Of a stretch of DNA of 10,376 nucleotides, positions 1 to 6,209 are shown in pieces. Position numbers and translations under genes: made by a program. This DNA is from Deltaproteobacteria bacterium (GTDB lineage Bacteria; UBA10199; SBBF01): positions 1 to 10,376 of the forward strand of contig JACQOY010000045.1 in assembly GCA_016207765.1 (NCBI GenBank), read 5' to 3'. The number at the start of each line of letters is the position of its first letter. Positions within the stretch are counted from its first letter, which is position 1. The notes beneath the pieces were generated by a model. That model had not been told where the DNA came from. It made no database searches and saw nothing but the letters and a program-made list of their open reading frames with translations.

Positions 1-1
1 A

Positions 2-89
2 TGTAGGGGCAACCCCCTGTGGCCGTTAAACGGCCCCTCTTTATGGGGTTGCCCTGCAAGGAGGGCGGCCACAGGGGGTTGCCCCTACA
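2..89. repeat. Long inverted repeat, GTAGGGGC-type palindromic element
   Basis: The bases at 2-25 are the exact reverse complement of those at 66-89, a 24-bp perfect stem beginning TGTAGGGGCAACC and closing GGTTGCCCCTACA. The 40-base middle part can form a smaller hairpin (CCCC at 34-37 with GGGG at 45-48). Elements with GTAGGGGC/GCCCCTAC termini are, from general knowledge, dispersed non-autonomous repeats in many environmental bacterial genomes; mobility is inferred here. It ends 7 bases before the probable start codon of the SPOR gene, so it forms most of that gene's visible 5' region. A related but diverged palindrome lies inside carA at 8151-8202. Confidence 0.85.
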
Positions 90-96
90 AGATGAT

Positions 97-774
97 ATGA
101 AATTCACCATCGGTCAAATCACCTTTTTTGTTCTTTGCCTCCTTATTGCCGGTTTTCTTGATTTCTATCTCGGGGCCCGCTTCGGGCCGGAGTTGTTTTG
201 GGGCATTCGCCTCGATCAGCTCGGCCGTCAATCGCTTCTGCCGGAAGAAACCTCCAACGCCGAACTCGAGGCGCTTCTGGCCGAGGAGGCCGAAAAGACC
301 ACCTTTCATGAAGTTCTGGAAAACAACGCCCCCACAGTTCAGGTTGCCGAACTGAAAGAAACCGTTCCCTTGGAAGTTCCTCCAAACATGATTGTCGATT
401 CCATTCCAACCATTCCCGAAAAATCATTGAAAAAGGAGGAGGCGAAAAAACCGGAAGAAAAGAAAGTGGCGGAGGTTGCAACACCGCCCGAACCGACTCC
501 GGACCCCATTGCCCAGGTTGTTGCCGAGGAGGTCCCTGTTTATCGTTATACCCTTCAAGTTGGTTCATTTTCCGACTCAGAACAGGCCAAAGGGGTGAAA
601 AAGGCTTTCATCTCAAGGGGCTACTCTTCATTCATCAAAGAAGTTTCCATTCCTGGAAAAGGGAAGTGGTACCGCGTCCATGTCGGCAAGTTTTCCTCCT
701 TCGATGCGGCCTTAAAGAACCAAAGTCAAATTAATCTGAACTATAAAATCATGCCGCTGATCGTGAAATTGTAG
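97..774 (+). CDS. Membrane-anchored SPOR-domain protein
   Basis: This 225-residue protein has a short N-terminus followed by one hydrophobic segment (about residues 8-26), so it is probably anchored in the inner membrane with its bulk in the periplasm. The middle (about 45-148) is low complexity, rich in Glu, Lys and Pro, as expected of a periplasmic spacer. The C-terminus (about 149-225) is a SPOR domain: it opens YTLQVGSFSD, contains WYRVHVGKF and closes with a hydrophobic strand. SPOR domains bind denuded septal peptidoglycan, so a role in division or wall processing is likely, though no specific family member (FtsN, DedD) can be named. The frame is open from a GTG at 19, but that start lies inside the palindromic repeat; ATG 97 puts the membrane segment at the N-terminus and is preferred. 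No clear Shine-Dalgarno sequence precedes it. Confidence 0.85.
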   Translation: MKFTIGQITFFVLCLLIAGFLDFYLGARFGPELFWGIRLDQLGRQSLLPEETSNAELEALLAEEAEKTTFHEVLENNAPTVQVAELKETVPLEVPPNMIVDSIPTIPEKSLKKEEAKKPEEKKVAEVATPPEPTPDPIAQVVAEEVPVYRYTLQVGSFSDSEQAKGVKKAFISRGYSSFIKEVSIPGKGKWYRVHVGKFSSFDAALKNQSQINLNYKIMPLIVKL

Positions 775-800
775 GATCGGGGTTCGGGTTCCGCAGAGAA

Positions 801-839
801 ATTATTGCCCTTGATTTCTGCTTACCGCTAAGCAATAAT
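801..839 (+). promoter_or_regulatory. Putative sigma70-type promoter overlapped by inverted repeats
   Basis: TTGATT (811-816) and AATAAT (834-839) are separated by exactly 17 bases, matching the -35 (TTGACA) and -10 (TATAAT) consensus at 4/6 and 5/6. Initiation would fall about 7 bases on, at 846-847, which is the first base of the next gene, so the transcript may be leaderless. Two symmetric sequences overlap the promoter: ATTATTGC 801-808 with GCAATAAT 832-839, and GCTTA 820-824 with TAAGC 829-833. Such symmetry fits an operator for an autoregulated module. The promoter and operator assignments are inferences from sequence alone. Confidence 0.45.
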
Positions 840-846
840 AGGCACC

Positions 847-1104
847 ATGAAGATGAGTGAACTGGCCAAAAAATTGGGGCGCCGGGGCGGCTTGGCCCGC
901 GGACGGCGTTTATCTCCCCGGCGGAGGAAAGAAATCGCCTCGCTGGGGGGGCGGGCGAAGGCGCTGTCGCGTCATGCCTTCCGCCGCATCCGGAGAAACT
1001 TTTATGGCTGGGAAGCGGTGAAAACCTTAAGGAAGCCACCGTGGGTCCGATCATTATCCACGGCCAAAGGACCACTCCCAGGAATCTATGCCCGGCACAA
1101 TTGA
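847..1104 (+). CDS. Small basic Gly/Arg-rich protein paired with a nucleotidyltransferase
   Basis: This is an 85-residue, strongly basic protein with no membrane segment. The N-terminal half carries two related Gly-Gly/Arg motifs, LGRRGGLARGRRLS (about 10-23) and ASLGGRAKALS (about 31-41), then a helix-like stretch (HAFRRIRRNFYGWEAVKTLR). It ends GPLPGIYARHN. I believe similar small proteins occur directly upstream of AbiEii-like nucleotidyltransferases in other genomes, but I cannot name a family with certainty. The gene overlaps the nucleotidyltransferase by 17 bases, so the two are surely co-transcribed and probably translationally coupled. A regulator or antitoxin role is plausible from position, size and basic charge. 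The start at ATG 847 has no Shine-Dalgarno sequence and fits the leaderless promoter; an in-frame ATG at 853 is an alternative. Confidence 0.7.
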   Translation: MKMSELAKKLGRRGGLARGRRLSPRRRKEIASLGGRAKALSRHAFRRIRRNFYGWEAVKTLRKPPWVRSLSTAKGPLPGIYARHN

Positions 1105-1615
1105 CTACCTTGAAACCGTCCTTGATGTTTCGGAGGACCTGGAAAAGAGAGGCATGACGCCGGTTTTAATCGGCGGGATGGCCCTGGTGATTTTGGGGTC
1201 AGACCGGATCACCAATGATTTTGATTTTCTCATCTCCGCGCCAGAGACGGTTCTCGCCGAGATAGTGGAAGTTTTTTATGCCCACGGATTCGAACTGGTC
1301 TCGAAATTGAAGGAGGGCAAGGTAACGCGGACTATCGACAACAAAAATATAGCGGTTGTTAGGCTGAAACTCGATGCGCCGCAGAGTGCCTACTTTTATC
1401 ATCCAAAGAAGGAGCTCCGGATTGATCTCCTATTCGATTTTCCTTTTCCAGCCAAGGAAGTCGCTGGGAGGGCAACAAAGACTAAAATCAAATCCCGTTT
1501 CCTTCGAGTTGCCTCCACGGAAGATCTCATCCGTTTAAAAGAAATCGCCTACAAAGACCGCAAAGCCGCCACCGATGCCCAGGATTTGGAATTTCTTCGC
1601 AAAAAACTTGGGTGA
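1088..1615 (+). CDS. Nucleotidyltransferase-fold protein (AbiEii/MNT-like)
   Basis: This 175-residue protein has the signature of the minimal nucleotidyltransferase fold: an IGGMALVILG loop (28-37) followed by RITNDFDFLI, giving the metal-binding Asp pair D44 and D46, with a third acidic residue likely at D113 in RIDLLFD. The C-terminal helix, EDLIRLKEIAYKDRKAATDAQDLEFL, has the spacing of charged residues common in AbiEii/AbiGii-type proteins. Family members transfer nucleotides to tRNA or proteins and often act as toxins or abortive-infection effectors; the substrate here is unknown. AGGA at 1080-1083 lies 4 bases before the ATG, a usable ribosome-binding site. The gene overlaps its upstream partner by 17 bases and nearly abuts the ribbon-helix-helix gene. 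All recognisable catalytic positions are intact, so the gene appears functional. Confidence 0.8.
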   Translation: MPGTIDYLETVLDVSEDLEKRGMTPVLIGGMALVILGSDRITNDFDFLISAPETVLAEIVEVFYAHGFELVSKLKEGKVTRTIDNKNIAVVRLKLDAPQSAYFYHPKKELRIDLLFDFPFPAKEVAGRATKTKIKSRFLRVASTEDLIRLKEIAYKDRKAATDAQDLEFLRKKLG

Positions 1616-1633
1616 AAATTGGAGAGAGGACAA

Positions 1634-1664
1634 TTGACAATATATATATAGTCATATATCGTCA
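1634..1664 (+). promoter_or_regulatory. Palindromic promoter/operator of the ribbon-helix-helix gene
   Basis: A perfect -35 hexamer TTGACA lies at 1634-1639; the -10 is less clear (TATATC 1655-1660 with a 15-base spacer). The 20 bases 1635-1654, TGACAATATATATATAGTCA, are self-complementary except for one mismatched pair, and a further GTCA at 1661-1664 repeats the half site 10 bases (one helical turn) after GTCA at 1651-1654. Ribbon-helix-helix dimers commonly bind short half sites spaced by about a helical turn at their own promoters, so autoregulation is inferred. The transcript would begin only a few bases before ATG 1672. Confidence 0.5.
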
Positions 1665-1671
1665 CTCCGAT

Positions 1672-1860
1672 ATGGCCAGAAAAAAGATATCGACAACTGT
1701 TTATATTACCGAAGAGCAGAACGAGTTGCTCAAACAGCTCAACGAAAAAACGAGGGTCCCGATTGCGGAGTTTATTCGGCAGGGAATTGACATGGTGCTT
1801 CATAAGTACAAAAAAGATCTCCCGGGACAACTGACTCTTCTCGACGCCGCCAACGAATAG
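1672..1860 (+). CDS. Ribbon-helix-helix DNA-binding protein
   Basis: This 62-residue protein begins MARKKISTTVYITEEQ, a polar beta strand followed by helix A (EEQNELLKQLNEKT), a VPIAEF turn and helix B (IRQGIDMVLHKY), which is the ribbon-helix-helix (Arc/MetJ/CopG-like) DNA-binding fold. The strand residues that would enter the DNA major groove are in KISTTVYI. Proteins of this type are repressors or antitoxins acting as dimers. The frame is open back to a GTG at 1612 that overlaps the preceding stop as GTGA, but the extra 20 residues look like translated promoter sequence, and MARKK is the usual family start; ATG 1672 is therefore chosen. No Shine-Dalgarno sequence is visible. It lies 15 bases before lepA and next to the nucleotidyltransferase, so it may regulate that module. 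Confidence 0.85.
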   Translation: MARKKISTTVYITEEQNELLKQLNEKTRVPIAEFIRQGIDMVLHKYKKDLPGQLTLLDAANE

Positions 1861-1875
1861 AAATCGCCTTTCCCC

Positions 1876-3681
1876 ATGACTGAAATCCCCTTCGAGCGGC
1901 GACGCAACTTCTGCATCATCGCCCACATCGACCACGGCAAATCGACCCTTGCCGACCGGATTATCGAAATGACCGGGGGGTTGTCCTCGCGCGAAATGCG
2001 CGAACAGGTGCTCGATGCCATGGATCTGGAGCGCGAGCGGGGAATTACAATAAAAGCCCACAGCGTTCGACTCGTCTACAAGGCCAAAGATGGCCTCGAA
2101 TACGAATTCAACCTTATCGATACCCCAGGCCATGTCGATTTTCATTACGAAGTTTCGCGGAGCTTATCGGCCTGCGAGGGGGCCATTCTCGTGGTCGACG
2201 CCTCGCAAGGGGTTCAGGCGCAAACGCTCGCCAATGTTTACATGGCGCTCGATCACAATCTCGAAATCCTTCCCGTCCTCAACAAGATCGATCTCCCCAA
2301 CGCCGACCCCGACCGGATCAAAGAGCAGGTGGAACAGATTATCGGCATCGACACCAGCCAGGCCCTTTGCGTGAGCGCGAAAACGGGATTGGGGGTGGAT
2401 AAAATCCTGGAGGCCATTGTGCATCGCCTGCCGGCCCCCCGCGGCTCGGAGGATGAACCGCTTCAGGCCCTCATTTTCGACAGCTGGTTTGACACCTACC
2501 AGGGGGCGGTAATCCTGGTGCGGGTGATCAACGGGCGGATGAATGTGGGCCAGAAAATCTCCCTTATGCATACAGGCAAAACCTACGAAATATTGAAACT
2601 GGGTTTTTTTACTCCGCGGCCGGTTATCTGCGAAACGTTGGTGGCCGGCGAAGTGGGATTCGTGATTGCCGGAATCCGCGAGGTACGGGAGACGAAAATC
2701 GGCGACACCGTTACGGATGCGGCAAACCCCTGCAAGGAAGCGTTGTCCGGTTTTCGCGAGGTGAAGCCGATGGTCTTTGCCGGAATTTATCCCATCCAGC
2801 CCAACGAATACGAAAATCTTAAACTGGCGCTTGAAAAATTGCGCCTAAACGACAGCGCTTTCAGCTTTGAGCCCGAAACCTCGGTGGCGCTTGGCTTTGG
2901 ATTCCGGTGCGGTTTTCTGGGCCTGCTTCACATGGAAATCGTCCAGGAGCGGCTGGAACGCGAGTACAATCTGGAGCTGATTACCACCAGTCCAACCGTT
3001 ATCTACAAGGTTCATCTCACCAACGGTGAGGTTCTGGAAATCGATAACCCGTCAAAAATGCCGCCGGAGGGGACTATCGATCATCTCGAAGAGCCGTTCA
3101 TCGATGTGACCATCCATGTCCCCAGCGAATACGTGGGGAATGTCATTCAGCTTTGCGAGGAAAGACGGGGCATTCAGAAAAAGATCAATTATGTCACGCC
3201 GGACCGGGTGATGGTTCATTACGAACTGCCGTTTCCCGAAATCATGTTTGATTTCTATGACAAACTCAAGTCGCTCACGAGGGGCTATGCCTCACTGGAC
3301 TATGAGGTTCTCGATTTCCGGGCCTCCCGGCTGGTGAAGCTCAACATCCTGGTCAACGGTGATCCGGTCGATGCGCTTTCCGTTATCGTGCACCGGGATC
3401 ATGCCCAATATCGCGGCCGGGAACTGGTTTCCAAATTGCGGGAAATCATCCCCCGACAGCAATACGAGGTGGCGCTCCAGGCGGCCATCGGTTCCAAGGT
3501 GGTAGCCCGCGAAAATGTCAAGGCCCTAAGAAAGGATGTCATCGCCAAATGCTACGGCGGCGACATCACCCGCAAACGCAAGTTGCTGGAAAAGCAAAAA
3601 GAGGGTAAAAAGAGGATGAAACAGGTGGGACGCGTGGAAATTCCGCAGGAGGCGTTTCTCGCGGTGCTGAAGATTGATTAA
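1876..3681 (+). CDS. lepA: Elongation factor 4 (LepA), ribosomal back-translocase
   Basis: This is a full-length 601-residue translational GTPase of the LepA/EF4 family, which binds the ribosome and is thought to reverse faulty translocation or assist 30S biogenesis. All G motifs are present: AHIDHGKST (16-24), switch I RGITIK (55-60), DTPGH (82-86), NKID (136-139) and SAK (167-169). EF-G-like domains II, III and V follow, then the LepA-specific C-terminal domain with [14 protein letters not shown]-type sequence (here [14 protein letters not shown]), the [36 protein letters not shown] basic stretch given only by its ends here (NVKALRK...KKRMK), and the terminal [12 protein letters not shown]. 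No residue of note is missing. The start at ATG 1876 lacks a Shine-Dalgarno sequence. lepB follows after 2 bases, the common lepA-lepB operon arrangement. No separate promoter is evident in the 15-base gap upstream. Confidence 0.98.
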   Translation: MTEIPFERRRNFCIIAHIDHGKSTLADRIIEMTGGLSSREMREQVLDAMDLERERGITIKAHSVRLVYKAKDGLEYEFNLIDTPGHVDFHYEVSRSLSACEGAILVVDASQGVQAQTLANVYMALDHNLEILPVLNKIDLPNADPDRIKEQVEQIIGIDTSQALCVSAKTGLGVDKILEAIVHRLPAPRGSEDEPLQALIFDSWFDTYQGAVILVRVINGRMNVGQKISLMHTGKTYEILKLGFFTPRPVICETLVAGEVGFVIAGIREVRETKIGDTVTDAANPCKEALSGFREVKPMVFAGIYPIQPNEYENLKLALEKLRLNDSAFSFEPETSVALGFGFRCGFLGLLHMEIVQERLEREYNLELITTSPTVIYKVHLTNGEVLEIDNPSKMPPEGTIDHLEEPFIDVTIHVPSEYVGNVIQLCEERRGIQKKINYVTPDRVMVHYELPFPEIMFDFYDKLKSLTRGYASLDYEVLDFRASRLVKLNILVNGDPVDALSVIVHRDHAQYRGRELVSKLREIIPRQQYEVALQAAIGSKVVARENVKALRKDVIAKCYGGDITRKRKLLEKQKEGKKRMKQVGRVEIPQEAFLAVLKID

Positions 3682-3683
3682 TA

Positions 3684-4499
3684 ATGTCGAACGAAAATTT
3701 ACATAACGGCCTCGAACGACTGAATCAGGATGTTGTTGCCGAGCCGCCCAGGAAAAAGAAGGGGGTTGTCCGGGAATATGTCGAAGCCCTTCTGGTTGCG
3801 GTGGTGTTGGCCTTTTTTATCCGTTCGTTTATTGTCGAGCCGTTCAAAATCCCCTCCAAATCGATGGTTCCCACCCTGTTGGTGGGGGACCATATTTTTG
3901 TCAACAAATTCATCTACGGCCTCCGCATCCCCGGCACCAAAAAATGGTTTCTCCAATTTGGCGAACCCAAACGGGGCGATGTGATTGTTTTTATTTATCC
4001 CGAAGATGAAAAGCTCGATTTCATCAAGCGGGTTGTGGGCGTTCCGGGGGATCATGTCCAGATGAAAGATGATAAATTCTATGTGAACGATGTGGAGGTG
4101 ATGGAAGAGGAAATCCCTGTTGTTGGCGTCGATCCGAAGGACAAACGCCGCCTCCTGGTTTCCGAGGCGGAGGCCGTGGAAAAAATACCCCCTCCCTTTC
4201 GAAGAATTCCCTTTTACCGGGGGTTTGAGAATTACAAAATCCAGATGGAAAATCTGACCGGCTACAACCACATGATTCAGCGGAGCCGGATGCTCCCCAA
4301 CAACGAGGAAATCGACCTTGTGGTGCCGCCTGACAACTTTTATGTTATGGGAGACAACCGGGACCAGAGCGCCGATTCCCGCGTGTGGGGTTTTGTCCCC
4401 CGGAAGAATCTCAAGGGGAAGGCGCTCTTTATCTGGCTCTCGCTCGATTCCGACCGCGGCGGCATCCGGTTGAAGCGGTTTGGGAAGAAGATTATCTAA
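3684..4499 (+). CDS. lepB: Signal peptidase I
   Basis: This 271-residue membrane protease removes signal peptides from exported proteins on the outer face of the inner membrane. After a basic N-terminus there is one hydrophobic segment (about 33-50, ALLVAVVLAFFIRSFIV), then the catalytic domain. Conserved boxes are in order: PSKSMVPTL with nucleophile Ser60, GDHIFVNKF, RGDVIVF, FIKRVVGVPGD with general base Lys115, and GDNRDQSADSRVWGFV near the end. The Ser/Lys dyad is intact. About 60 residues between the two last boxes form the variable insertion seen in Gram-negative enzymes (VEVMEEEIPVV to about NNEEID). It sits 2 bases after lepA, so the pair is co-transcribed. No Shine-Dalgarno sequence is visible before ATG 3684, suggesting translational coupling to lepA. 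Confidence 0.97.
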   Translation: MSNENLHNGLERLNQDVVAEPPRKKKGVVREYVEALLVAVVLAFFIRSFIVEPFKIPSKSMVPTLLVGDHIFVNKFIYGLRIPGTKKWFLQFGEPKRGDVIVFIYPEDEKLDFIKRVVGVPGDHVQMKDDKFYVNDVEVMEEEIPVVGVDPKDKRRLLVSEAEAVEKIPPPFRRIPFYRGFENYKIQMENLTGYNHMIQRSRMLPNNEEIDLVVPPDNFYVMGDNRDQSADSRVWGFVPRKNLKGKALFIWLSLDSDRGGIRLKRFGKKII

Positions 4500-4514
4500 G
4501 GCGGCAGGGCCGCC
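4500..4514 (+). other. GC-rich hairpin just after lepB
   Basis: GGCGGC (4500-4505) and GCCGCC (4509-4514) form a perfect 6-bp stem with a 3-base loop directly after the lepB stop codon. There is no following T-run, so it is not a standard intrinsic terminator; it could stabilise the mRNA 3' end or be a fragment of a repeat. Confidence 0.35.
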
Positions 4515-4613
4515 GGCCAAATATTGAGGATGTGACTTCAAATCGTCCGCAAGCTTCTGTGTAAAATAAAAAGAAGTTGCCTGAGAAGAATCCAAAAAAT
4601 CCAAAAAACCGCA

Positions 4614-4641
4614 TTGACTTCCGCCCCGAAACCCTGATAGG
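4614..4641 (+). promoter_or_regulatory. Putative promoter of the pyr operon
   Basis: TTGACT (4614-4619) matches the -35 consensus at 5/6. The best -10 candidate is GATAGG (4636-4641) after a 16-base spacer, a weak match. Upstream lies an A-rich tandem repeat, TCCAAAAAA twice at 4591-4608, which could serve as an UP element. Initiation near 4648 would give a leader of about 100 bases before pyrR, enough for the leader ORF and terminator described next. The rest of 4515-4613 shows no gene. Confidence 0.4.
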
Positions 4642-4675
4642 ACATCACAAAATTTACGATGAATTCAGGAAACAA

Positions 4676-4735
4676 ATGGGGAAATTAAAGGGCTTTATAC
4701 GGTCGGTCCAGACAACCTCCCAGCGGAGACGCTAG
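4676..4735 (+). CDS. Candidate pyr leader peptide, 19 codons
   Basis: A short ORF with an ATG at 4676 encodes MGKLKGFIRSVQTTSQRRR and stops at TAG 4733-4735. AGGA at 4667-4670 lies 5 bases upstream, a better ribosome-binding site than those of most genes in this window. Its last codons and stop lie within the terminator hairpin (4714-4742), so a ribosome finishing the peptide would block that hairpin. This resembles the logic of the enterobacterial pyrBI leader, where translation close behind RNA polymerase prevents termination. Three consecutive Arg codons just before the stop are notable because carbamoyl phosphate also feeds arginine synthesis. Function is inferred; a short chance ORF is possible. 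Confidence 0.4.
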   Translation: MGKLKGFIRSVQTTSQRRR

Positions 4736-4749
4736 GGAGGTTTTTTTTT
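4714..4749 (+). terminator. Intrinsic terminator/attenuator overlapping the pyrR ribosome-binding site
   Basis: AACCTCCCAGCG (4714-4725) pairs with 4730-4742 (CGCTAGGGAGGTT), giving 12 base pairs with one bulged A (4734) and a GAGA tetraloop (4726-4729), followed by the T-run to 4749. This is a textbook intrinsic terminator placed immediately before the pyrR ATG at 4750, as expected of an attenuator controlling the pyr operon. The 3' arm contains AGGGAGG (4734-4740), which is also the only Shine-Dalgarno sequence for pyrR, 9 bases from its ATG. Formation of the hairpin would therefore both end transcription and hide the ribosome-binding site. I could not find a convincing antiterminator by eye. 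Confidence 0.9.
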
Positions 4750-5271
4750 ATGAAGACTATCCTCGATTCAACAGACATGCAGATGGCCATCGATAAAATG
4801 GCCAAGGAAATTGTGGAAGAGGCGGGGAGTCTTGACTCTCTGGTGCTTGTGGGCATTCGCACACGGGGGGTCCCCTTGGCTCAGCGGATTGCCGGCCGAA
4901 TCAGGGAGTCGAAAAAGAAAGAGGTCCCGGTAGGCACCCTCGACATCAACCTCTACCGCGACGATTTATCAAGGCTCGATTACCACCCCATCATCGGCAA
5001 AACCGAAATCCCCTGCCCGGTCGATGAAAAAACGGTTTTCCTGGTGGACGATGTTCTCTACACCGGGCGGACCATCCGGTGTGCCATGGATGCCCTTTTC
5101 GATCTGGGGCGCCCCGATTCGATCAAACTGGCGGTGCTGGTGGACCGCGAGGGACGTGAGCTTCCCATTCAGGGGGATGTTGTCGGCATTCACCATCCCG
5201 CGGGGCGGGGTGAAAATGTGAAGGTGAATCTTGCCGAGACCGACGAAAAAGACGAAGTCATTGTGGAGTGA
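4750..5271 (+). CDS. pyrR: PyrR, pyr operon regulator / uracil phosphoribosyltransferase
   Basis: This 173-residue protein is the type I phosphoribosyltransferase PyrR, which binds pyr leader RNA when UMP or UTP is high and may also make UMP from uracil and PRPP. The PRPP-binding motif is clear ([15 protein letters not shown], 96-110), as are the substrate loop [10 protein letters not shown] (35-44), the family sequence [11 protein letters not shown] (64-74) and [10 protein letters not shown] (131-140). Length is normal for the family. The start at ATG 4750 is set by AGGGAGG 9 bases upstream. It is the first gene of the operon, directly behind the terminator hairpin, and its stop overlaps the pyrB region (GTGA at 5268-5271), so it probably controls its own expression and that of the downstream genes by attenuation or by blocking translation. 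Confidence 0.96.
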   Translation: MKTILDSTDMQMAIDKMAKEIVEEAGSLDSLVLVGIRTRGVPLAQRIAGRIRESKKKEVPVGTLDINLYRDDLSRLDYHPIIGKTEIPCPVDEKTVFLVDDVLYTGRTIRCAMDALFDLGRPDSIKLAVLVDREGRELPIQGDVVGIHHPAGRGENVKVNLAETDEKDEVIVE

Positions 5272-5273
5272 GG

Positions 5274-6209
5274 ATGCAACTGGCACGCAAAGACCTGCTG
5301 GGGATTGAAAGCTTAAGCAAAAAAGAAATCGAATTAATTCTCGAGACGGCGAAGACCTTTCAGGAAATATCAACCCGCGAAGTCAAAAAAGTCCCCACCC
5401 TCCGGGGTAAAACGGTCATCAATCTCTTTTTCGAGGATTCCACCCGGACCCGGACCTCGTTTGAAATCGCCGGTAAGCGGCTTTCCGCGGATGTCATCAA
5501 TATTTCGCAGAAAGGCTCATCCGTCGCCAAGGGGGAAACGCTTCTCGATACCGCGAAGAACATCGAGGCGATGGGGCCCGATTTGATCGTCTGCCGGCAT
5601 TGGGCGGCGGGGGTTCCCCACTTCCTCGCTTCGAGGCTCAAGGCCTCGATCATCAACGCCGGGGACGGCGCGCACGAGCATCCGACGCAGGCGCTTCTCG
5701 ATCTCATGACCATTCGCGAGGCGAAGGGGAAAATTGCGGGCCTCAATGTGAGTATTGTCGGCGACATCTCCCACAGCCGTGTTGCCCGGTCGAATATTCA
5801 TGCCTTGAATAAAATGGGGGCCCGGGTGACGGTGGCCGGGCCCGCGACAATGATCCCGGCGGAAATAGAAAAAATGGGGGTCAAGGTGTCAACCGATTTG
5901 AGGAAGGGGATCGCCTCCGCCGATGTGATCATGATGCTCCGCATCCAGCGTGAACGGCTGACGATGTCGCCATTTCCGACCCTGCGCGAATATTCTCAAC
6001 TCTACGGTTTGAACAAGGAAGCGCTCAAGGGGGCCAAGCCGGATGTGGTGATCATGCATCCGGGGCCTGTCAATCGCGGCGTGGAAATCGACCCCGAGGT
6101 GGCCGACGGCCCTTATTCGCTGATTCTCGATCAGGTGACAAACGGTGTGGCCATCCGCATGGCAGTGCTTTATCTTTTGTCGGGACCGAAAGGAAAAGCG
6201 GCTTTATGA
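5274..6209 (+). CDS. pyrB: Aspartate carbamoyltransferase, catalytic chain
   Basis: This protein of 311 residues joins carbamoyl phosphate and aspartate to form N-carbamoyl-aspartate, the committed step of pyrimidine synthesis. The carbamoyl-phosphate loop STRTRTSFE (56-64) and the AKGET loop (about 85-89) contributed by the neighbouring subunit are present, as are [10 protein letters not shown] (135-144), [12 protein letters not shown] in the aspartate domain, and the C-terminal [10 protein letters not shown]. No pyrI regulatory chain is seen, so it is likely a catalytic trimer or a dihydroorotase-associated form. An in-frame GTG at 5268 overlaps the pyrR stop; ATG 5274 is preferred because GGAG (5265-5268) lies 5 bases upstream of it. 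The stop overlaps the pyrC start as ATGA. Confidence 0.97.
   Translation: MQLARKDLLGIESLSKKEIELILETAKTFQEISTREVKKVPTLRGKTVINLFFEDSTRTRTSFEIAGKRLSADVINISQKGSSVAKGETLLDTAKNIEAMGPDLIVCRHWAAGVPHFLASRLKASIINAGDGAHEHPTQALLDLMTIREAKGKIAGLNVSIVGDISHSRVARSNIHALNKMGARVTVAGPATMIPAEIEKMGVKVSTDLRKGIASADVIMMLRIQRERLTMSPFPTLREYSQLYGLNKEALKGAKPDVVIMHPGPVNRGVEIDPEVADGPYSLILDQVTNGVAIRMAVLYLLSGPKGKAAL

Noticed and set aside
19-96. GTG 19 as the start of the SPOR protein, giving 251 residues.
   Set aside because: The added 26 residues are translated palindromic repeat, and they would precede an otherwise N-terminal membrane segment.
1612-1671. GTG 1612 as start of the ribbon-helix-helix gene, with a GTGA overlap to the nucleotidyltransferase.
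   Set aside because: The extension translates the promoter/operator, and the family normally begins at MARKK; still possible as a minor coupled start.
4500-4514. Hairpin after lepB as an intrinsic terminator.
   Set aside because: No T-run follows the stem; kept only as an unassigned hairpin.
3699-4604. A 301-codon open frame on the minus strand opposite lepB.
   Set aside because: It is antisense to a clearly conserved gene and its translation shows no domain; it reflects codon bias of lepB.
4700-4720. Partial likeness of GGTCCAGACAACCT (4705-4718) to the PyrR RNA-binding loop consensus as I recall it (ARUCCNGNGAGGYU).
   Set aside because: The UCCAG part fits, but the key GAGG is replaced by CAAC and no stable stem of the right shape forms, so it is not listed as a PyrR site.
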